Shown in pieces: positions 26,977 through 36,960 of a stretch of 64,000 bases of DNA (its first letter is position 1; each line of letters starts with the position of its first letter). The notes beneath the pieces are model-generated. The model was not told the origin of the DNA, ran no database searches, and saw only the letters and a program-made list of their open reading frames with translations. A program made the translations under genes and the position numbers. Where the stretch lies: assembly GCF_001552615.1 (NCBI RefSeq), contig NZ_BCRN01000004.1, positions 62,001 to 126,000 on the forward strand, given 5' to 3'. The stretch comes from Millisia brevis NBRC 105863 (lineage in GTDB: Bacteria > Actinomycetota > Actinomycetes > Mycobacteriales > Mycobacteriaceae).

Positions 26977-28320
26977 ATGTCCGCTGCCCCGACCGCGCCG
27001 AATACCCCGACCGGGCCGAACGCCTCGGCCGCGCCCGGATCGTCGTCGATGGCTGCCTCGCTGTCCCAGTTCGACCCGGAGATCGCGGCGGTGCTCGGCG
27101 ACGAGCTGGGTCGGCAGCGCTCGACGCTGGAGATGATCGCCTCGGAGAACTTCGTCCCGCGGGCGGTCCTCGAGGCCCAGGGCAGCGTGCTGACCAACAA
27201 GTACGCCGAGGGGTACCCGGGCCGGCGCTATTACGGCGGCTGCGAATACGTCGATGTCGCCGAGAACCTCGCGCGCACCCGCGCCAAGGAGCTCTTCGGC
27301 GCCGAGTTCGCGAACGTCCAGCCGCACTCGGGTGCGCAGGCGAACGCCGCGGTGCTCGCGGCGGTCCTCGACCCGGGCGACACGATGCTCGGCCTCAACC
27401 TCGCCCACGGTGGCCACCTCACCCACGGGATGAAGCTCAACTTCTCCGGCAAGCTCTACAACGTCGCGGCCTACGGCGTCTCCGAGGACGATCACCTCAT
27501 CCACATGGAGGACGTCCGCAAGGCGGCGCTCGAGGCCCAGCCGAAGGTGATCGTCGCCGGCTGGTCGGCCTACCCGCGCCACCTCGACTTCGCCGCATTC
27601 CGGGAGATCGCCGACGAGGTCGGCGCGGTGCTCTGGGTCGACATGGCGCACTTCGCCGGTCTGGTGGCCGCGGGCCTGCACCCCTCGCCCGTGCCGCACG
27701 CCGACATCGTCTCCTCGACGGTGCACAAGACCCTCGGTGGCCCGCGCTCCGGCTTCATCCTCGCCCGCAAGGAGTGGGCCAAGAAGCTCAACTCCGCGGT
27801 CTTCCCCGGCCAGCAGGGCGGCCCGCTGATGCACGTGATCGCCGCCAAGGCGGTCGCCTTCAAGATGGCCGCGAGCGAGGAGTTCGCCGATCGTCAGCGC
27901 CGCACCCTCGAGGGCGCCCGCCTGCTCGCCGAGCGGCTCTCGGCCGCCGACGTCGCCGGCAACGGCGTCTCGGTCCTCACCGGTGGCACCGACGTGCACC
28001 TGGTCCTGGTCGACCTGCGCAATTCGCCGCTCGACGGGCAGCAGGGCGAGGATCTGCTGCACCAGGTCGGCATCACCGTCAACCGCAACGCGGTGCCCTT
28101 CGATCCGCGGCCGCCGATGACCACCTCCGGTCTGCGCATCGGCACCGGCGCGCTGGCGACCCGCGGCTTCGGCGCCACCGAGTTCGCCGAGGTGGCCGAC
28201 ATCATCGGCACCGCCCTGGCGACCGGTACCGCGACCGACGCGCTGCGCGATCGGGTGACGGCTCTCGCGGCCGACTTCCCGCTCTACGAGGGCCTCGAGG
28301 AGTGGCCGCTCGTCGGCTGA
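26977..28320 (+). CDS. glyA: Serine hydroxymethyltransferase
   Basis: 447 residues, PLP enzyme of one-carbon metabolism converting serine and tetrahydrofolate to glycine and methylene-THF. Landmarks are [34 protein letters not shown] and the PLP lysine in [13 protein letters not shown]. The N-terminus has about 25 extra Pro/Ala/Ser-rich residues before the usual beginning at FDPEIAAVL; an internal ATG at codon 25 would remove most of them. Confidence 0.96.
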   Translation: MSAAPTAPNTPTGPNASAAPGSSSMAASLSQFDPEIAAVLGDELGRQRSTLEMIASENFVPRAVLEAQGSVLTNKYAEGYPGRRYYGGCEYVDVAENLARTRAKELFGAEFANVQPHSGAQANAAVLAAVLDPGDTMLGLNLAHGGHLTHGMKLNFSGKLYNVAAYGVSEDDHLIHMEDVRKAALEAQPKVIVAGWSAYPRHLDFAAFREIADEVGAVLWVDMAHFAGLVAAGLHPSPVPHADIVSSTVHKTLGGPRSGFILARKEWAKKLNSAVFPGQQGGPLMHVIAAKAVAFKMAASEEFADRQRRTLEGARLLAERLSAADVAGNGVSVLTGGTDVHLVLVDLRNSPLDGQQGEDLLHQVGITVNRNAVPFDPRPPMTTSGLRIGTGALATRGFGATEFAEVADIIGTALATGTATDALRDRVTALAADFPLYEGLEEWPLVG

Positions 28321-28633
28321 TCGGACTTTCGGTCGGCCATTTCGGTCGCAATTTCGTCCCGGTGTCCGCTCGGTGTCGTCCGTGTGAACGTCGCGTCCGA
28401 TAAAGGTTTGATTCGTGCCGTGCCGTGCCGACTGACGATTTCGGCGCTAACGTCGGCTGTACGGGCGCGGGGATGCGGCCCGTACGGGAGGTCTCAACTG
28501 TGGTCGTTGTTCACACAGTCGTTAGGAGACCGGTGCCCGGTCTCATGACGGTCGACTCACGTCGATCGACATAGCAGACCTGCCGGTCCGCCGATTGCGC
28601 CGCGTGGCACGCGCGGCGATCTAGGAGCCTCAC
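28321..28633. other. glyA-phoH intergenic region with hairpin and short interrupted frame
   Basis: The 313 bases carry a hairpin GTACGGGC/GCCCGTAC (28459-28466 and 28478-28485). A short frame runs from GTG 28500 or GTG 28533 (TTAGGAG upstream of the latter) to TAG at 28572. Read past that TAG, the same frame continues to a TGA at 28635-28637 that overlaps the phoH GTG as GTGA. In mycobacteria a small antitoxin-like gene (phoAT) overlaps phoH2 in this way, so a decayed or leader version is possible, but the resemblance rests on position only. Confidence 0.35.
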
Positions 28634-29953
28634 GTGACCGATCTTCGCTCCGCACCGACCGCCATTCGCACCTTCGTTCTGGACACATCGGTATTGCTCT
28701 CGGATCCGTGGGCAATTACCCGATTCGCCGAACACGAAGTTGTTCTTCCGCTGGTCGTGGTCAGTGAATTGGAAGGCAAGCGGCACCATCCGGAATTGGG
28801 ATGGTTTGCGCGGGAGGCATTGCGACTGCTGGACGACCTGCGGGTCAAGTACGGGCGCCTCGATCTGCCGATCCCCATCGGCGAGGTGGGCGGGACGGTA
28901 CGGGTCGAGCTGAATCACACCGATCAGTCGGTGTTGCCGGCCAGTTTCCGCACCGACAACAACGATTCGCGGATCCTGGCCTGCGCGCTGAACCTGAAGG
29001 GCGAGGGCAACGACGTTGTCCTGGTCTCCAAGGACATTCCGCTGCGGGTAAAGGCCGGTGCGGCCGGACTCCCGGCGGACGAGTATCACGCGCAGGACGT
29101 GGTGACCTCCGGCTGGTCGGGTATGGCCGAGCTCGAGGTTGCCGCCGCCGATATCGACGCGCTCTACGCGCAGGGTGAGATCGACCTCGAATCGGCCCGC
29201 GAACTGCCGTGCAATACCGGCGTCCGGCTGCTCGGTGGAACGTCGAGTGCCCTGGGTCGGGTCAACGCGAGCAAGCGCGTCCAGGTGGTGCGCGGCGAGC
29301 GGGAGGCCTTCGGCCTGCACGGCCGGTCGGCGGAACAGCGCATCGCCCTGGACCTGCTGCTCGACGAGAGCGTCGGCATCGTCTCACTCGGCGGCAAGGC
29401 CGGTACCGGCAAGTCCGCGCTCGCGCTGACCGCGGGACTCGAGGCGGTCCTGGAGCGGCGCAGGCAGCGCAAGGTGGTCGTCTTCCGCCCGCTGTACGCC
29501 GTCGGTGGACAGGATCTCGGCTATCTGCCGGGAACCGAGAACGAGAAGATGGGCCCCTGGGCGCAGGCGGTCTTCGACACCCTGGACGGCCTGGCCAGCC
29601 AGGAGGTCATCGAGGAGGTCATCAGCCGCGGCATGCTCGAGGTGCTCCCGCTGACCCACATCCGCGGACGCTCGCTGCACGACTCCTTCGTGATCGTCGA
29701 CGAGGCCCAGTCGCTCGAGCGCAACGTGCTGCTGACCGTGCTGTCCCGACTGGGCAGCGGATCGCGGGTCGTGCTGACCCACGACGTCGCCCAGCGCGAC
29801 AACCTGCGGGTCGGCCGGCACGACGGCATCGCGGCGGTGATCGAGAAGCTCAAGGGGCACCCGCTCTTCGCGCACGTCACCCTGACCCGCAGCGAGCGGT
29901 CGCCGATCGCCGCTCTCGTCACCGAGATGCTCGAGGAGATCGGTCCCAACTGA
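28634..29953 (+). CDS. phoH2: PhoH2-type PIN-PhoH RNase/helicase
   Basis: 439 residues in two domains. The N-terminal PIN nuclease (about residues 12-150) has [13 protein letters not shown] and the later acidic residues of [13 protein letters not shown]. The C-terminal PhoH ATPase has the Walker A loop [11 protein letters not shown] near residue 255 and the Walker B-like [10 protein letters not shown]. PhoH2 proteins are ATP-dependent RNases and helicases, usually part of a toxin-antitoxin pair in mycobacteria. GTG at 28634 follows TAGGAG. Confidence 0.93.
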   Translation: MTDLRSAPTAIRTFVLDTSVLLSDPWAITRFAEHEVVLPLVVVSELEGKRHHPELGWFAREALRLLDDLRVKYGRLDLPIPIGEVGGTVRVELNHTDQSVLPASFRTDNNDSRILACALNLKGEGNDVVLVSKDIPLRVKAGAAGLPADEYHAQDVVTSGWSGMAELEVAAADIDALYAQGEIDLESARELPCNTGVRLLGGTSSALGRVNASKRVQVVRGEREAFGLHGRSAEQRIALDLLLDESVGIVSLGGKAGTGKSALALTAGLEAVLERRRQRKVVVFRPLYAVGGQDLGYLPGTENEKMGPWAQAVFDTLDGLASQEVIEEVISRGMLEVLPLTHIRGRSLHDSFVIVDEAQSLERNVLLTVLSRLGSGSRVVLTHDVAQRDNLRVGRHDGIAAVIEKLKGHPLFAHVTLTRSERSPIAALVTEMLEEIGPN

Positions 29954-29970
29954 TCCGTGGCTCACAGTGC

Positions 29971-30005
29971 GCCGGCCGGCTCCCGCATCCGGGGGGCCGG
30001 CCGGC
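29971..30005. terminator. Hairpin downstream of phoH
   Basis: Ten-base arms GCCGGCCGGC at 29971-29980 and 29996-30005, extended by TCCC/GGGG on the loop side. It begins 17 bases after the phoH stop. No T-run follows. Confidence 0.6.
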
Positions 30006-30098
30006 CGCATGTGGGGTACCCGATCCGAGACGAACGAGATCCAGCGGCGGCCAGGGTCCACCGTGCCGGTGATCCGATCGGTCGCCGCGACGAACGGA

Positions 30099-30130
30099 TT
30101 GACCTTCGATCCGACTCGAACGTTTAGGGT
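30099..30130 (+). promoter_or_regulatory. MerR-type promoter with 20-base spacer
   Basis: TTGACC (30099-30104) and TAGGGT (30125-30130) are separated by 20 bases, the lengthened spacing typical of MerR-activated promoters. The spacer contains the inverted repeat TTCGA/TCGAA (30105-30109 and 30116-30120). The predicted transcription start falls at or next to the regulator's GTG. Confidence 0.6.
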
Positions 30131-30137
30131 AGGCCCG

Positions 30138-30575
30138 GTGCGAATCTCACAGCTGTCACGGCGCTCCGGGGTGACCGTCACCGCGCTCCGCTTCTACGAG
30201 TCGATGGGACTGATCCATGCGGAGCGGAGTTTGAACGGCTATCGCGACTACGACGAGAGCGTCGTGGAGCGGCTGTCGTTCATTCACGCAGCCAAACAAC
30301 TGGAACTCTCGTTGCCCGAGATAGCGGAGTTGCTCGACGTCGTCGAGGTCGAGAGTTGCACCAGGGCTCGGGATACGCTGCGACCGAAGCTCGTTCGGCG
30401 GCTTCGGGACGTTGATGATCGGCTGGCGACCCTGCAGCGTCTTCGCGAGCGATTGGTGGAGGCGACCGAGCAGGTGATCGCTTGTCCCGACAGCGGTCGG
30501 CAGTGCCGGACGGAATGTGCGCTGGGCGACCTGATGTCAACGTGTGATGCCGTCACCACGCAAGCGTGCCGGTGA
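30138..30575 (+). CDS. MerR family regulator with Cys-rich C-terminus
   Basis: 145 residues. The winged helix (ISQLSRRSGVTVTALRFYES, then ERSLNGYRDYDESVVERL) is followed by the dimerisation helix and a C-terminal cluster of six Cys (ACPDSGRQCRTECALG, then STCD and QACR). One more Cys lies before the helix (VESCTRAR). This pattern suggests binding of a soft metal or metalloid. The gene overlaps the exporter start and likely controls it. GTG 30138 sits eight bases after the -10 box, so the message is probably leaderless. Confidence 0.88.
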   Translation: MRISQLSRRSGVTVTALRFYESMGLIHAERSLNGYRDYDESVVERLSFIHAAKQLELSLPEIAELLDVVEVESCTRARDTLRPKLVRRLRDVDDRLATLQRLRERLVEATEQVIACPDSGRQCRTECALGDLMSTCDAVTTQACR

Positions 30576-31534
30576 CTCTCGGACGTGCGGTCGATTGGTG
30601 GGATCGACACCAGATCGCTCTCTACCTGATTGCCCTCGTCGCAGGCGCGGCAACCGGATTGGCGCTACCGCAACTGGCCCCGGGGTTCGAGCACTCGATC
30701 GAGCCGGTGTTGATGCTGCTGCTGTTCGCCACCTTCCTCGGCGTGCCGCTGATCGAGGTCGGCCGGGCGTTTCGGGACCTTCGTTTCCTCTCGGCGGTGC
30801 TGGTGGCCAACTTCGCTGTGATGCCATTGATCGCGTGGGGCCTGTCGCGTCTCGTCGCCGACGATCGTGGCCTGCTCCTCGGCGTACTGTTCGTGCTGCT
30901 GACACCGTGTATCGACTACGTGATCGTGTTCACCGGACTGGCGGGAGGAGCGCGGGCCCAACTCCTGGCGGCCGCGCCGCTGCTGATGGCGGTACAGATC
31001 GTGCTGTTGCCGGTCTTCCTCTACCTGTTCGTCGGTGGCGACGTGCTCCACGTCATCGATATCGGCCCCTTTGTCGAAGCGTTCGTTCTGCTGATCGTGG
31101 TGCCCCTGGCCGCAGCCGCTGCTCTTCAGGCGCTGTCGCGGCGTCATCGATCGGGCAGGAGGGTCGAGGGCGTCATGGCCGGCGCCATGGTGCCATTGAT
31201 GATGGCTACCCTCGCCATCGTCGTGGCATCACAGATCGCCGCGATCGGATCGGAGGTCGTGAGTCTGCTGCGGGTGGTGCCGATTTACGTCGTCTACGTT
31301 GTCATCGCACTGGCAGTCGGGCTACTCGTCGGTCGGGTTGGGCGGCTGGACGTGGCCTCTACCCGGGCCGTCATGTTCTCGACGGCAACCCGCAATTCCT
31401 TGGTTGTGTTGCCGCTGGCGCTCGCACTGCCGTCGTCGCTCGCGATCGCCCCGCTTGCCGTGGTCACCCAGACTCTGGTCGAACTCGTCGCCATGGTGGT
31501 CCTGGTCCGTGTCGTCCCTCGCATTGCGCGCTAG
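30572..31534 (+). CDS. ACR3/bile acid-sodium symporter superfamily exporter
   Basis: About 320 residues, ten predicted membrane spans. VLLTPCIDYVIVFTGLAGGA holds the Cys expected in the fourth span of ACR3-type arsenite exporters, and STATRNSLVVLPLALALP matches a conserved family segment. Function as an arsenite or antimonite exporter is plausible given the Cys-rich MerR neighbour, but most characterised ACR3 genes are under ArsR control, so the substrate is uncertain. GTG 30572 overlaps the MerR stop as GTGA; GTG 30566 is an alternative. Confidence 0.75.
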   Translation: MTLGRAVDWWDRHQIALYLIALVAGAATGLALPQLAPGFEHSIEPVLMLLLFATFLGVPLIEVGRAFRDLRFLSAVLVANFAVMPLIAWGLSRLVADDRGLLLGVLFVLLTPCIDYVIVFTGLAGGARAQLLAAAPLLMAVQIVLLPVFLYLFVGGDVLHVIDIGPFVEAFVLLIVVPLAAAAALQALSRRHRSGRRVEGVMAGAMVPLMMATLAIVVASQIAAIGSEVVSLLRVVPIYVVYVVIALAVGLLVGRVGRLDVASTRAVMFSTATRNSLVVLPLALALPSSLAIAPLAVVTQTLVELVAMVVLVRVVPRIAR

Positions 31535-31564
31535 GCACAGCCGGCCGATATCCGGTTTTCGGAT

Positions 31565-31602
31565 GGGTGGATGGGGCCGAAGGGGGGCGGCCCCATCCAC
31601 CC
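31565..31602. terminator. Strong terminator after the exporter gene
   Basis: Perfect 15-base arms GGGTGGATGGGGCCG (31565-31579) and CGGCCCCATCCACCC (31588-31602), eight-base loop, starting 31 bases after the exporter stop. Confidence 0.8.
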
Positions 31603-32098
31603 GCGCAGAAATGGAATCTGGTGCCGCTGTCGGGCGGGTGATCGATATGTATTGCCGTTCTTCGTCATTGTCGTGAATGGCCGAGATGAGTGGAGCGGCC
31701 CTCGGGAACGCTCGGCGAAGCACCGGGGTGCACCGCCGAGATGTCCGACCCGGACGCGACCACACCCGCCGAAGGGGCGAACGGCCGAGCACGTTTCGCG
31801 CAACGGACCCCCGAGTCCGTTGCGCCCCGCGTCCGGGGCGGACACCATGGGTGGTGCACGAGGGGCCGGGGGGCGAGCGAACACATCGCGTGCCGTCACT
31901 ACTCGGCGCCGGGTTTTTGCATCCCCTACGTGGCCGCCTCGTGCATTGATGTCAACCTAATGTCGAAACCTGAGAACATGATTAGACGGCCATAATAATG
32001 CCCGGCGTCCCGTTTGTTACTCGCCATTAAGTAGTGCGGTACGAAAACGGCCCCCCGCGCCCGGCGCGTGGCCGGACCCGAGGGGCCGAGATCGAAGC
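31603..32098. other. Non-coding stretch between exporter and fum
   Basis: I find no convincing gene in these 496 bases: frames here lack recognisable domains and read equally well on both strands. It contains a strong hairpin GCGCAACGGAC/GTCCGTTGCGC (31798-31808 and 31815-31825, six-base loop). The segment from about 31940 to 32035 is clearly A/T-rich compared with the rest of the window. Confidence 0.55.
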
Positions 32099-32201
32099 GA
32101 TCAGCGATCCGTGGTGTTGGCGATCAGCGATCTGTCGTGTTGGCGATCAGCGATCTGTCGTGTTGGCGATCAGCGATCTGTCGTGTTGGCGATCAGCGAT
32201 C
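32099..32201. repeat. 23-bp tandem repeat reaching into the fum stop codon
   Basis: Four full units begin at 32099, 32122, 32145 and 32168; a fifth, partial unit (32191-32201) includes the last codons and TGA of fum. The unit starts with GATCAGCGATC and ends with GTGTTGGC. Three units are identical and the one at 32099 differs at two positions. The array appears to have grown from the 3' end of fum. Confidence 0.9.
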
Positions 32202-33587
32202 GACGTTGGTCATCGCCAGGACGTCGAGGCGCCGGTCGAGTTCCGCCTCGGACAGCGACTCGCCGACCAGACCGCGGTCGATCACGGTCTGCCGGATCGT
32301 GGTGCCCTGCTTGAGCGCCTGCTTGGCGACCGCGGCCGCCTCCTCGTAACCGATCGCGGAGTTCAGCGGGGTCACGATCGACGGCGAGGACTCCGCCAGC
32401 CGGCGCAGATGCTCGGTATTCGGGGTCAGCCCGGAGACACACTTGTCGGCGAACAGCTTGGAGACGTTCGTCAGCAGCGTGAACGACTCGAGCAGGTTGC
32501 GCGCCATCATCGGGATGTACACGTTCAGCTCGAACGCGCCCGCGGCTCCGCCCCAGGCGACGGCGGCGTCGTTGCCGACGACCTGCGCGGCGACCTGGGT
32601 GACCGCCTCGGGCAGCACCGGGTTGACCTTGCCGGGCATGATCGAGCTACCGGGCTGCAGGTCGGGCAGCTGGATCTCGCCCAGACCGGTCAGCGGGCCG
32701 GAGCCCATCCACCGGATGTCGTTGGCGATCTTGGTCAGCGAGACCGCGATCGTGCGCAGCGCGCCGGACGCCTCGACCAGGCCGTCACGGGCGGCCTGCG
32801 CCTCGAAGCTGTCGACCGCCGGGCGCAGCTGCTCGAGACCGGTGGCCTTGATCAGCTCCTCGACGACCTTCTCGCCGAACCCCTCGGGGGCGTTGAGGCC
32901 GGTGCCGACCGCGGTGCCACCGATCGGCAGCTCACCGAGGCGGGGGAGCGTCGCCGCGACCCGCTCCACGCCGGCCTGGATCTGCCGGGCGTAGCCGCCG
33001 AACTCCTGGCCGAGGGTCACCGGGACCGCGTCCATCAGGTGGGTGCGGCCGGACTTGACCACCGTGCGCCACTCGTCGGCCTTGGCCGCCAGCGCCGCCT
33101 GCAGGTACTCGAGCGCCGGGGCGAGGTGGCGCACCGCGGCCTCGGTCGCGGCGAGGTGGGTCGCGGTCGGGAAGGTGTCGTTCGACGACTGCGACATGTT
33201 GACGTCGTCGTTCGGGTGCACGGTGACGCCGTTGCGGGCGGCGATCGAGGCGATGACCTCGTTGGCGTTCATATTGGAGCTGGTACCCGAGCCGGTCTGG
33301 AAGACGTCGATCGGGAACTGGTCGTCGTGCAGACCGGCGGCGATCTCCTCGGCCGCGGCGACGATCGCCTTGGACTTGGTCTCGTCCAGCAGGCCCAGCT
33401 GGTAGTTCACCCGAGCACAGGCGGCCTTCAGCAGCCCCATCGCGCGGATCTGGGCGCGCTCGAGCGGCCGGAAGGAGATCGGAAAGTTCTCGACGGCCCG
33501 TTGGGTCTGGGCGCGCCAGAGCGCGTCGATCGGTACGCGGACCTCACCCATCGTGTCGTGCTCGATACGGAACTGCTGCTCGCTCAC
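32193..33587 (-). CDS. fum: Class II fumarate hydratase
   Basis: 464 residues. The fumarase/aspartase signature [15 protein letters not shown] is present at about residues 318-332, as are [14 protein letters not shown] and [17 protein letters not shown]. It interconverts fumarate and malate in the TCA cycle without an iron-sulfur centre. GTG at 33587 follows GAGAGGAAG. It is downstream of glpX on the same strand, as in mycobacteria; its stop codon is part of the 23-bp tandem repeat. Confidence 0.96.
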   Translation of the reverse strand: MSEQQFRIEHDTMGEVRVPIDALWRAQTQRAVENFPISFRPLERAQIRAMGLLKAACARVNYQLGLLDETKSKAIVAAAEEIAAGLHDDQFPIDVFQTGSGTSSNMNANEVIASIAARNGVTVHPNDDVNMSQSSNDTFPTATHLAATEAAVRHLAPALEYLQAALAAKADEWRTVVKSGRTHLMDAVPVTLGQEFGGYARQIQAGVERVAATLPRLGELPIGGTAVGTGLNAPEGFGEKVVEELIKATGLEQLRPAVDSFEAQAARDGLVEASGALRTIAVSLTKIANDIRWMGSGPLTGLGEIQLPDLQPGSSIMPGKVNPVLPEAVTQVAAQVVGNDAAVAWGGAAGAFELNVYIPMMARNLLESFTLLTNVSKLFADKCVSGLTPNTEHLRRLAESSPSIVTPLNSAIGYEEAAAVAKQALKQGTTIRQTVIDRGLVGESLSEAELDRRLDVLAMTNVDR

Positions 33588-33698
33588 GTCTTCCTCTCAG
33601 CGGAATGTGTGTATGTGGGGAAAGCGGTGTCCGGCCACGCGGGGACCGGAGCGGATGTCGGCGGACGGCGTTCGGTGACCGCCCGAGGGGGGATCGGA

Positions 33699-34739
33699 TC
33701 AGAACGCGACGGGCGCCTCGTCCATATCGGGCAGCGCCGGATTCGAACCGGCGTACTCCTGGATCTTGTCCAGGCGGTGGTAGGCGTCGATCATGCGCAC
33801 CGTGCCGGACTTCGCGCGCATCACGATCGACTGCGTATAGGCGCCGCCGCCGGTGTACCGCACGCCGCGGACCAGGTCACCGTCGGTGACGCCGGTCGCG
33901 GTGAAGAAGATGTTCTCGCCGCCGACCAGGTCGTGGGTGTTCAGGACGCGGTCGAGGTCGTGGCCGGCATCGATCGCCTTCTGCCGCTCCTCGTCGTCCT
34001 TCGGCGCCAAGCGGCCCTGCAGCGAACCGCCCATGCAGCGCATCGCGCAGGCGGCGATGATGCCCTCCGGGGTGCCGCCGGTACCGACGAGCATGTCGGT
34101 GCCCGAGTCGGGGCGGGCGGCCGCGATCGCACCGGCGACGTCGCCGTCGGAGATCAGGCGGATCCGGGCGCCGGTCTCGCGGACGTCGTGAATCAGCTTC
34201 GTATGCCGGGGACGATCCAGGATGACCACGGTGATCTCGGAGGTCGAGGACTTGCGGATCTTCGCCATCCGGCGGATGTTCTCGGCGATCGGGGTGCGGA
34301 TGTCGACGAAGTCGGCGAACTCCGGGCCCACCGCCAGCTTCTCCATGTAGAACACCGCCGACGGGTCGAACATCGCGCCGCGCTCGGCGACCGCGAGGAC
34401 GGAGATCGCGTTCGGCATGCCCTTGCTCATCAGGGTGGTGCCGTCGACCGGGTCGACCGCGAAGTCGACGTCCGGGCCGTCCCCGTTGCCGACCTCTTCG
34501 CCGTTGTACAACATGGGGGCTTCGTCCTTCTCGCCCTCACCGATCACGACGACGCCGCGCATCGAGACGCTCGACACCAGCTGGCGGATCGCGTCGACCG
34601 CCGCGCCGTCACCACCCTCCTTGTCGCCGCGTCCGACCCACTTTCCGGCGGCGAGAGCGCCCGCCTCGGTGACCCGGACCAGCTCGAGAGCAAGGTTGCG
34701 GTCTGGTGCTACCAGTCGATTGACGATCGGGGACGTCAT
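33699..34739 (-). CDS. glpX: Class II fructose-1,6-bisphosphatase
   Basis: 346 residues. [15 protein letters not shown] and [13 protein letters not shown] hold the metal and phosphate ligands of GlpX enzymes, and [20 protein letters not shown] is the substrate loop. This is the gluconeogenic FBPase of mycobacteria. ATG at 34739 is the start expected from homologues, with GAGGAGG upstream; an ATG at 34829 would add 30 unlike residues. Confidence 0.96.
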   Translation of the reverse strand: MTSPIVNRLVAPDRNLALELVRVTEAGALAAGKWVGRGDKEGGDGAAVDAIRQLVSSVSMRGVVVIGEGEKDEAPMLYNGEEVGNGDGPDVDFAVDPVDGTTLMSKGMPNAISVLAVAERGAMFDPSAVFYMEKLAVGPEFADFVDIRTPIAENIRRMAKIRKSSTSEITVVILDRPRHTKLIHDVRETGARIRLISDGDVAGAIAAARPDSGTDMLVGTGGTPEGIIAACAMRCMGGSLQGRLAPKDDEERQKAIDAGHDLDRVLNTHDLVGGENIFFTATGVTDGDLVRGVRYTGGGAYTQSIVMRAKSGTVRMIDAYHRLDKIQEYAGSNPALPDMDEAPVAF

Positions 34740-34944
34740 GGGCTGCTCTGCCTCCTCGCAGGCGGCGTCGGTCCGCCGCTTCGCTGGGTGAACACTCGGG
34801 GAAATCTCGGGCTTTCGAGATCCACTCACAGCGATTCTCTCACTACCTGCGACTGTTGTGTCCCGGTACCGCCCTTCGGTCTCGGCTGCGAAGTGTCGGG
34901 GTGCTCACTCCGGCGGCCGATGTCGAATGACATATGTTTGCGGG

Positions 34945-35505
34945 ATGGCCGACAAGAAGCCGAGAATCCTCCAGGGGACGGGCGACATGGTGTGGACGAT
35001 CGCACCGCTGGTCGTCGCCTGCCTGCTGGTCGCCGGCCTGGTCGGCCAATGCTCCTGGAGCCCCGGAGGACCCACCGAAGGCGCGATCCCGACCTTCGAC
35101 GCCGCGAGCGCCCTCGAGGTCGACGCCGGGATCTCCGACTATCCGATCCGCATGCCGCAGGTCCCCGAGGACTGGACACCGAACTCCGGCAGCCGCCGCG
35201 ACATCGGTCCGGCCACCGCCAGCACGGTGGGATTTGTCACCGCCGCCCGGCTGTACCTGCAGCTGACCCAGTCCGACGCGGCCGTCCAGCCGCTCGCGAG
35301 CGCCTACGCCAAGGGGTCGGTCGATCGCGCCGGTACCGAAACGATCGGCACCACCGAGTGGACCGTCTTCGACGACGACAGCGACGAGCCGATCTGGGTG
35401 ACCGACCTCGGCGACGTGCGCATCCTGATCCGTGGTTCGGGTACCCCGTCCGACTACGTCACCCTCGCGACGGCGGTCATCGAGGCCGCTCCGATCGAGC
35501 GGTAA
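34945..35505 (+). CDS. DUF4245 membrane-anchored protein
   Basis: 186 residues. A short basic N-terminus is followed by one membrane helix (about residues 17-34, WTIAPLVVACLLVAGLV) and an extracytoplasmic domain, the DUF4245 layout. It is divergent from glpX, as in mycobacteria. ATG at 34945 is preferred to the upstream ATG at 34927. Function unknown. Confidence 0.85.
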   Translation: MADKKPRILQGTGDMVWTIAPLVVACLLVAGLVGQCSWSPGGPTEGAIPTFDAASALEVDAGISDYPIRMPQVPEDWTPNSGSRRDIGPATASTVGFVTAARLYLQLTQSDAAVQPLASAYAKGSVDRAGTETIGTTEWTVFDDDSDEPIWVTDLGDVRILIRGSGTPSDYVTLATAVIEAAPIER

Positions 35506-35713
35506 CGGTCGGCCTCACCACCGCCTGTCCTCCGGGCGGTGCCCGATTCGAGTCACTTCGAGCGAATGGATTCTCGCCGTTCGCCCGATAGGGAAACCTT
35601 CCTGCTGATCGATGGCGACCGCGGTCGCCGCCGTCGCACCCTCCCGGCCGCGCCCTGTGCCGCCTGCCGCGGGTGCGTCGACCTCGGACGGCATCGGAAG
35701 GATCTTCCCGCTC

Positions 35714-36910
35714 GTGACCAGCACTGCCTCGGCCGCAACCCTTTCCGATCTCGAACGGCGGGCCGGCCGGGTGCTACCCGCGATCGCCGAGCAGGCCGCG
35801 GACCGGGAAGCCCAGCGGCGGATGCCCTTCGAGCAGATCCGGCTGCTGGCGGCCGAGGGCCTGGGCACCTGGCGCATCCCGGGCGAGGTCGGTGGGCCCG
35901 GGGCGTCGGCGCGCCGATTCTTCGAGTTTCTCCTGGACCTCGCGGCCGCCGACGCCAATATCGCCCAGGCCCTGCGCTCGCATTTCGCCTTCGTCGAGAC
36001 GCTGCGCACGCTGCCGGACGGCGAGCGCAAGCAGCACTGGTTCGACCGGGCCCTCGCGGGCGAGTTGTTCGGAATCGCCGGCGGTGAGGTCGGCGGCGCG
36101 CACGGCGCGATCGCGACGACCGTGCGCCCCGACGACGCCGGCTGGTCGGTAACCGGCACCAAGTTCTACAGCACCGGAACGCTGTTCGCGGACCTGATCG
36201 TGGTGCGGGCGGTCGACGAGCAGGATCGACCGCGGCAGTTCGTCATCCCCGCCGATCGAACCGGCGTCGAACGGATCGACGACTGGGACGGCATCGGGCA
36301 ACGGTTGACCGCCAGCGGTACGACGCGACTGACCGCCGTGCGGGTGCACGACGACGAGTTCCTCGACCTGCCCGAGCCGGGGGTCGGCCGACCGAAGGTG
36401 TCGCCGTTCTTTCAACTGGCGCTCGCGGCGATCGAGGTCGGAATCGGCCGCGCCGCACTGGCCGACGCGATCGCCTGGGCCCGGGAGAAGGCCCGGCCGA
36501 TCAAGCACGCCGGCGTCGCCCGATCGGTGGACGACCCCTACGTGCGGCAGGCGGTCGGCGAGATGTCCGCGCTGATCTACGCCGCCGAGGCCACCGTGCT
36601 CGGCGCGGCGGAGGCGATCGGCCGGGTCGACGACGCGCGCGAGCGCGGCCTCGACGAGCAGGAGCCGCTGGTGGCCGCGAGCCTCGACGTCTCCCGCGCC
36701 CACTTCGTCGCTGTCGAAGCGGCATTGAAGGCCTCGACGTTGCTGTTCGACGTCGGCGGCGCGTCGGCGACGCAACGACTGCACAACCTCGACCGGCACT
36801 GGCGCAATGCGCGCACCATCGCCAGCCACAATCCGCGCGCCCACAAGCTCAACTCGATCGGCGCCTACCTGCTCGACGACATCGAACCGCCGCTGTCCGG
36901 CTTCTTCTGA
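35714..36910 (+). CDS. DszC-like acyl-CoA dehydrogenase-fold flavin monooxygenase
   Basis: About 398 residues. The fold is that of acyl-CoA dehydrogenases, but the sequence resembles the DszC/SfnC monooxygenase branch: EQIRLLAAEGLGTWRIPGEV, GEVGGAHGAIATTVRP, TGTKFYSTGTLFADLIVVRA and the C-terminal RHWRNARTIASHNP. Such enzymes use reduced FMN to oxidise organosulfur compounds or similar substrates. A longer ATG start at 35612 is possible but adds a Pro/Ala-rich stretch. It is followed by a CitE-like gene and two luciferase-type monooxygenases, which suggests a small catabolic operon. Confidence 0.83.
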   Translation: MTSTASAATLSDLERRAGRVLPAIAEQAADREAQRRMPFEQIRLLAAEGLGTWRIPGEVGGPGASARRFFEFLLDLAAADANIAQALRSHFAFVETLRTLPDGERKQHWFDRALAGELFGIAGGEVGGAHGAIATTVRPDDAGWSVTGTKFYSTGTLFADLIVVRAVDEQDRPRQFVIPADRTGVERIDDWDGIGQRLTASGTTRLTAVRVHDDEFLDLPEPGVGRPKVSPFFQLALAAIEVGIGRAALADAIAWAREKARPIKHAGVARSVDDPYVRQAVGEMSALIYAAEATVLGAAEAIGRVDDARERGLDEQEPLVAASLDVSRAHFVAVEAALKASTLLFDVGGASATQRLHNLDRHWRNARTIASHNPRAHKLNSIGAYLLDDIEPPLSGFF

Positions 36911-36960
36911 GCCGGAAGGCACCTCGACCCGTCGCCCGACTGTCTCTCGAAAGGCCGGAT

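Noticed and set aside
32099-32201. CRISPR-like array
   Set aside because: Units are contiguous with no unique spacers and no cas genes are nearby; it is a simple tandem repeat.
32034-35591. Plus-strand open frame of 1185 codons across fum and glpX
   Set aside because: Antisense to two well-supported genes; low-complexity translation without homologous features.
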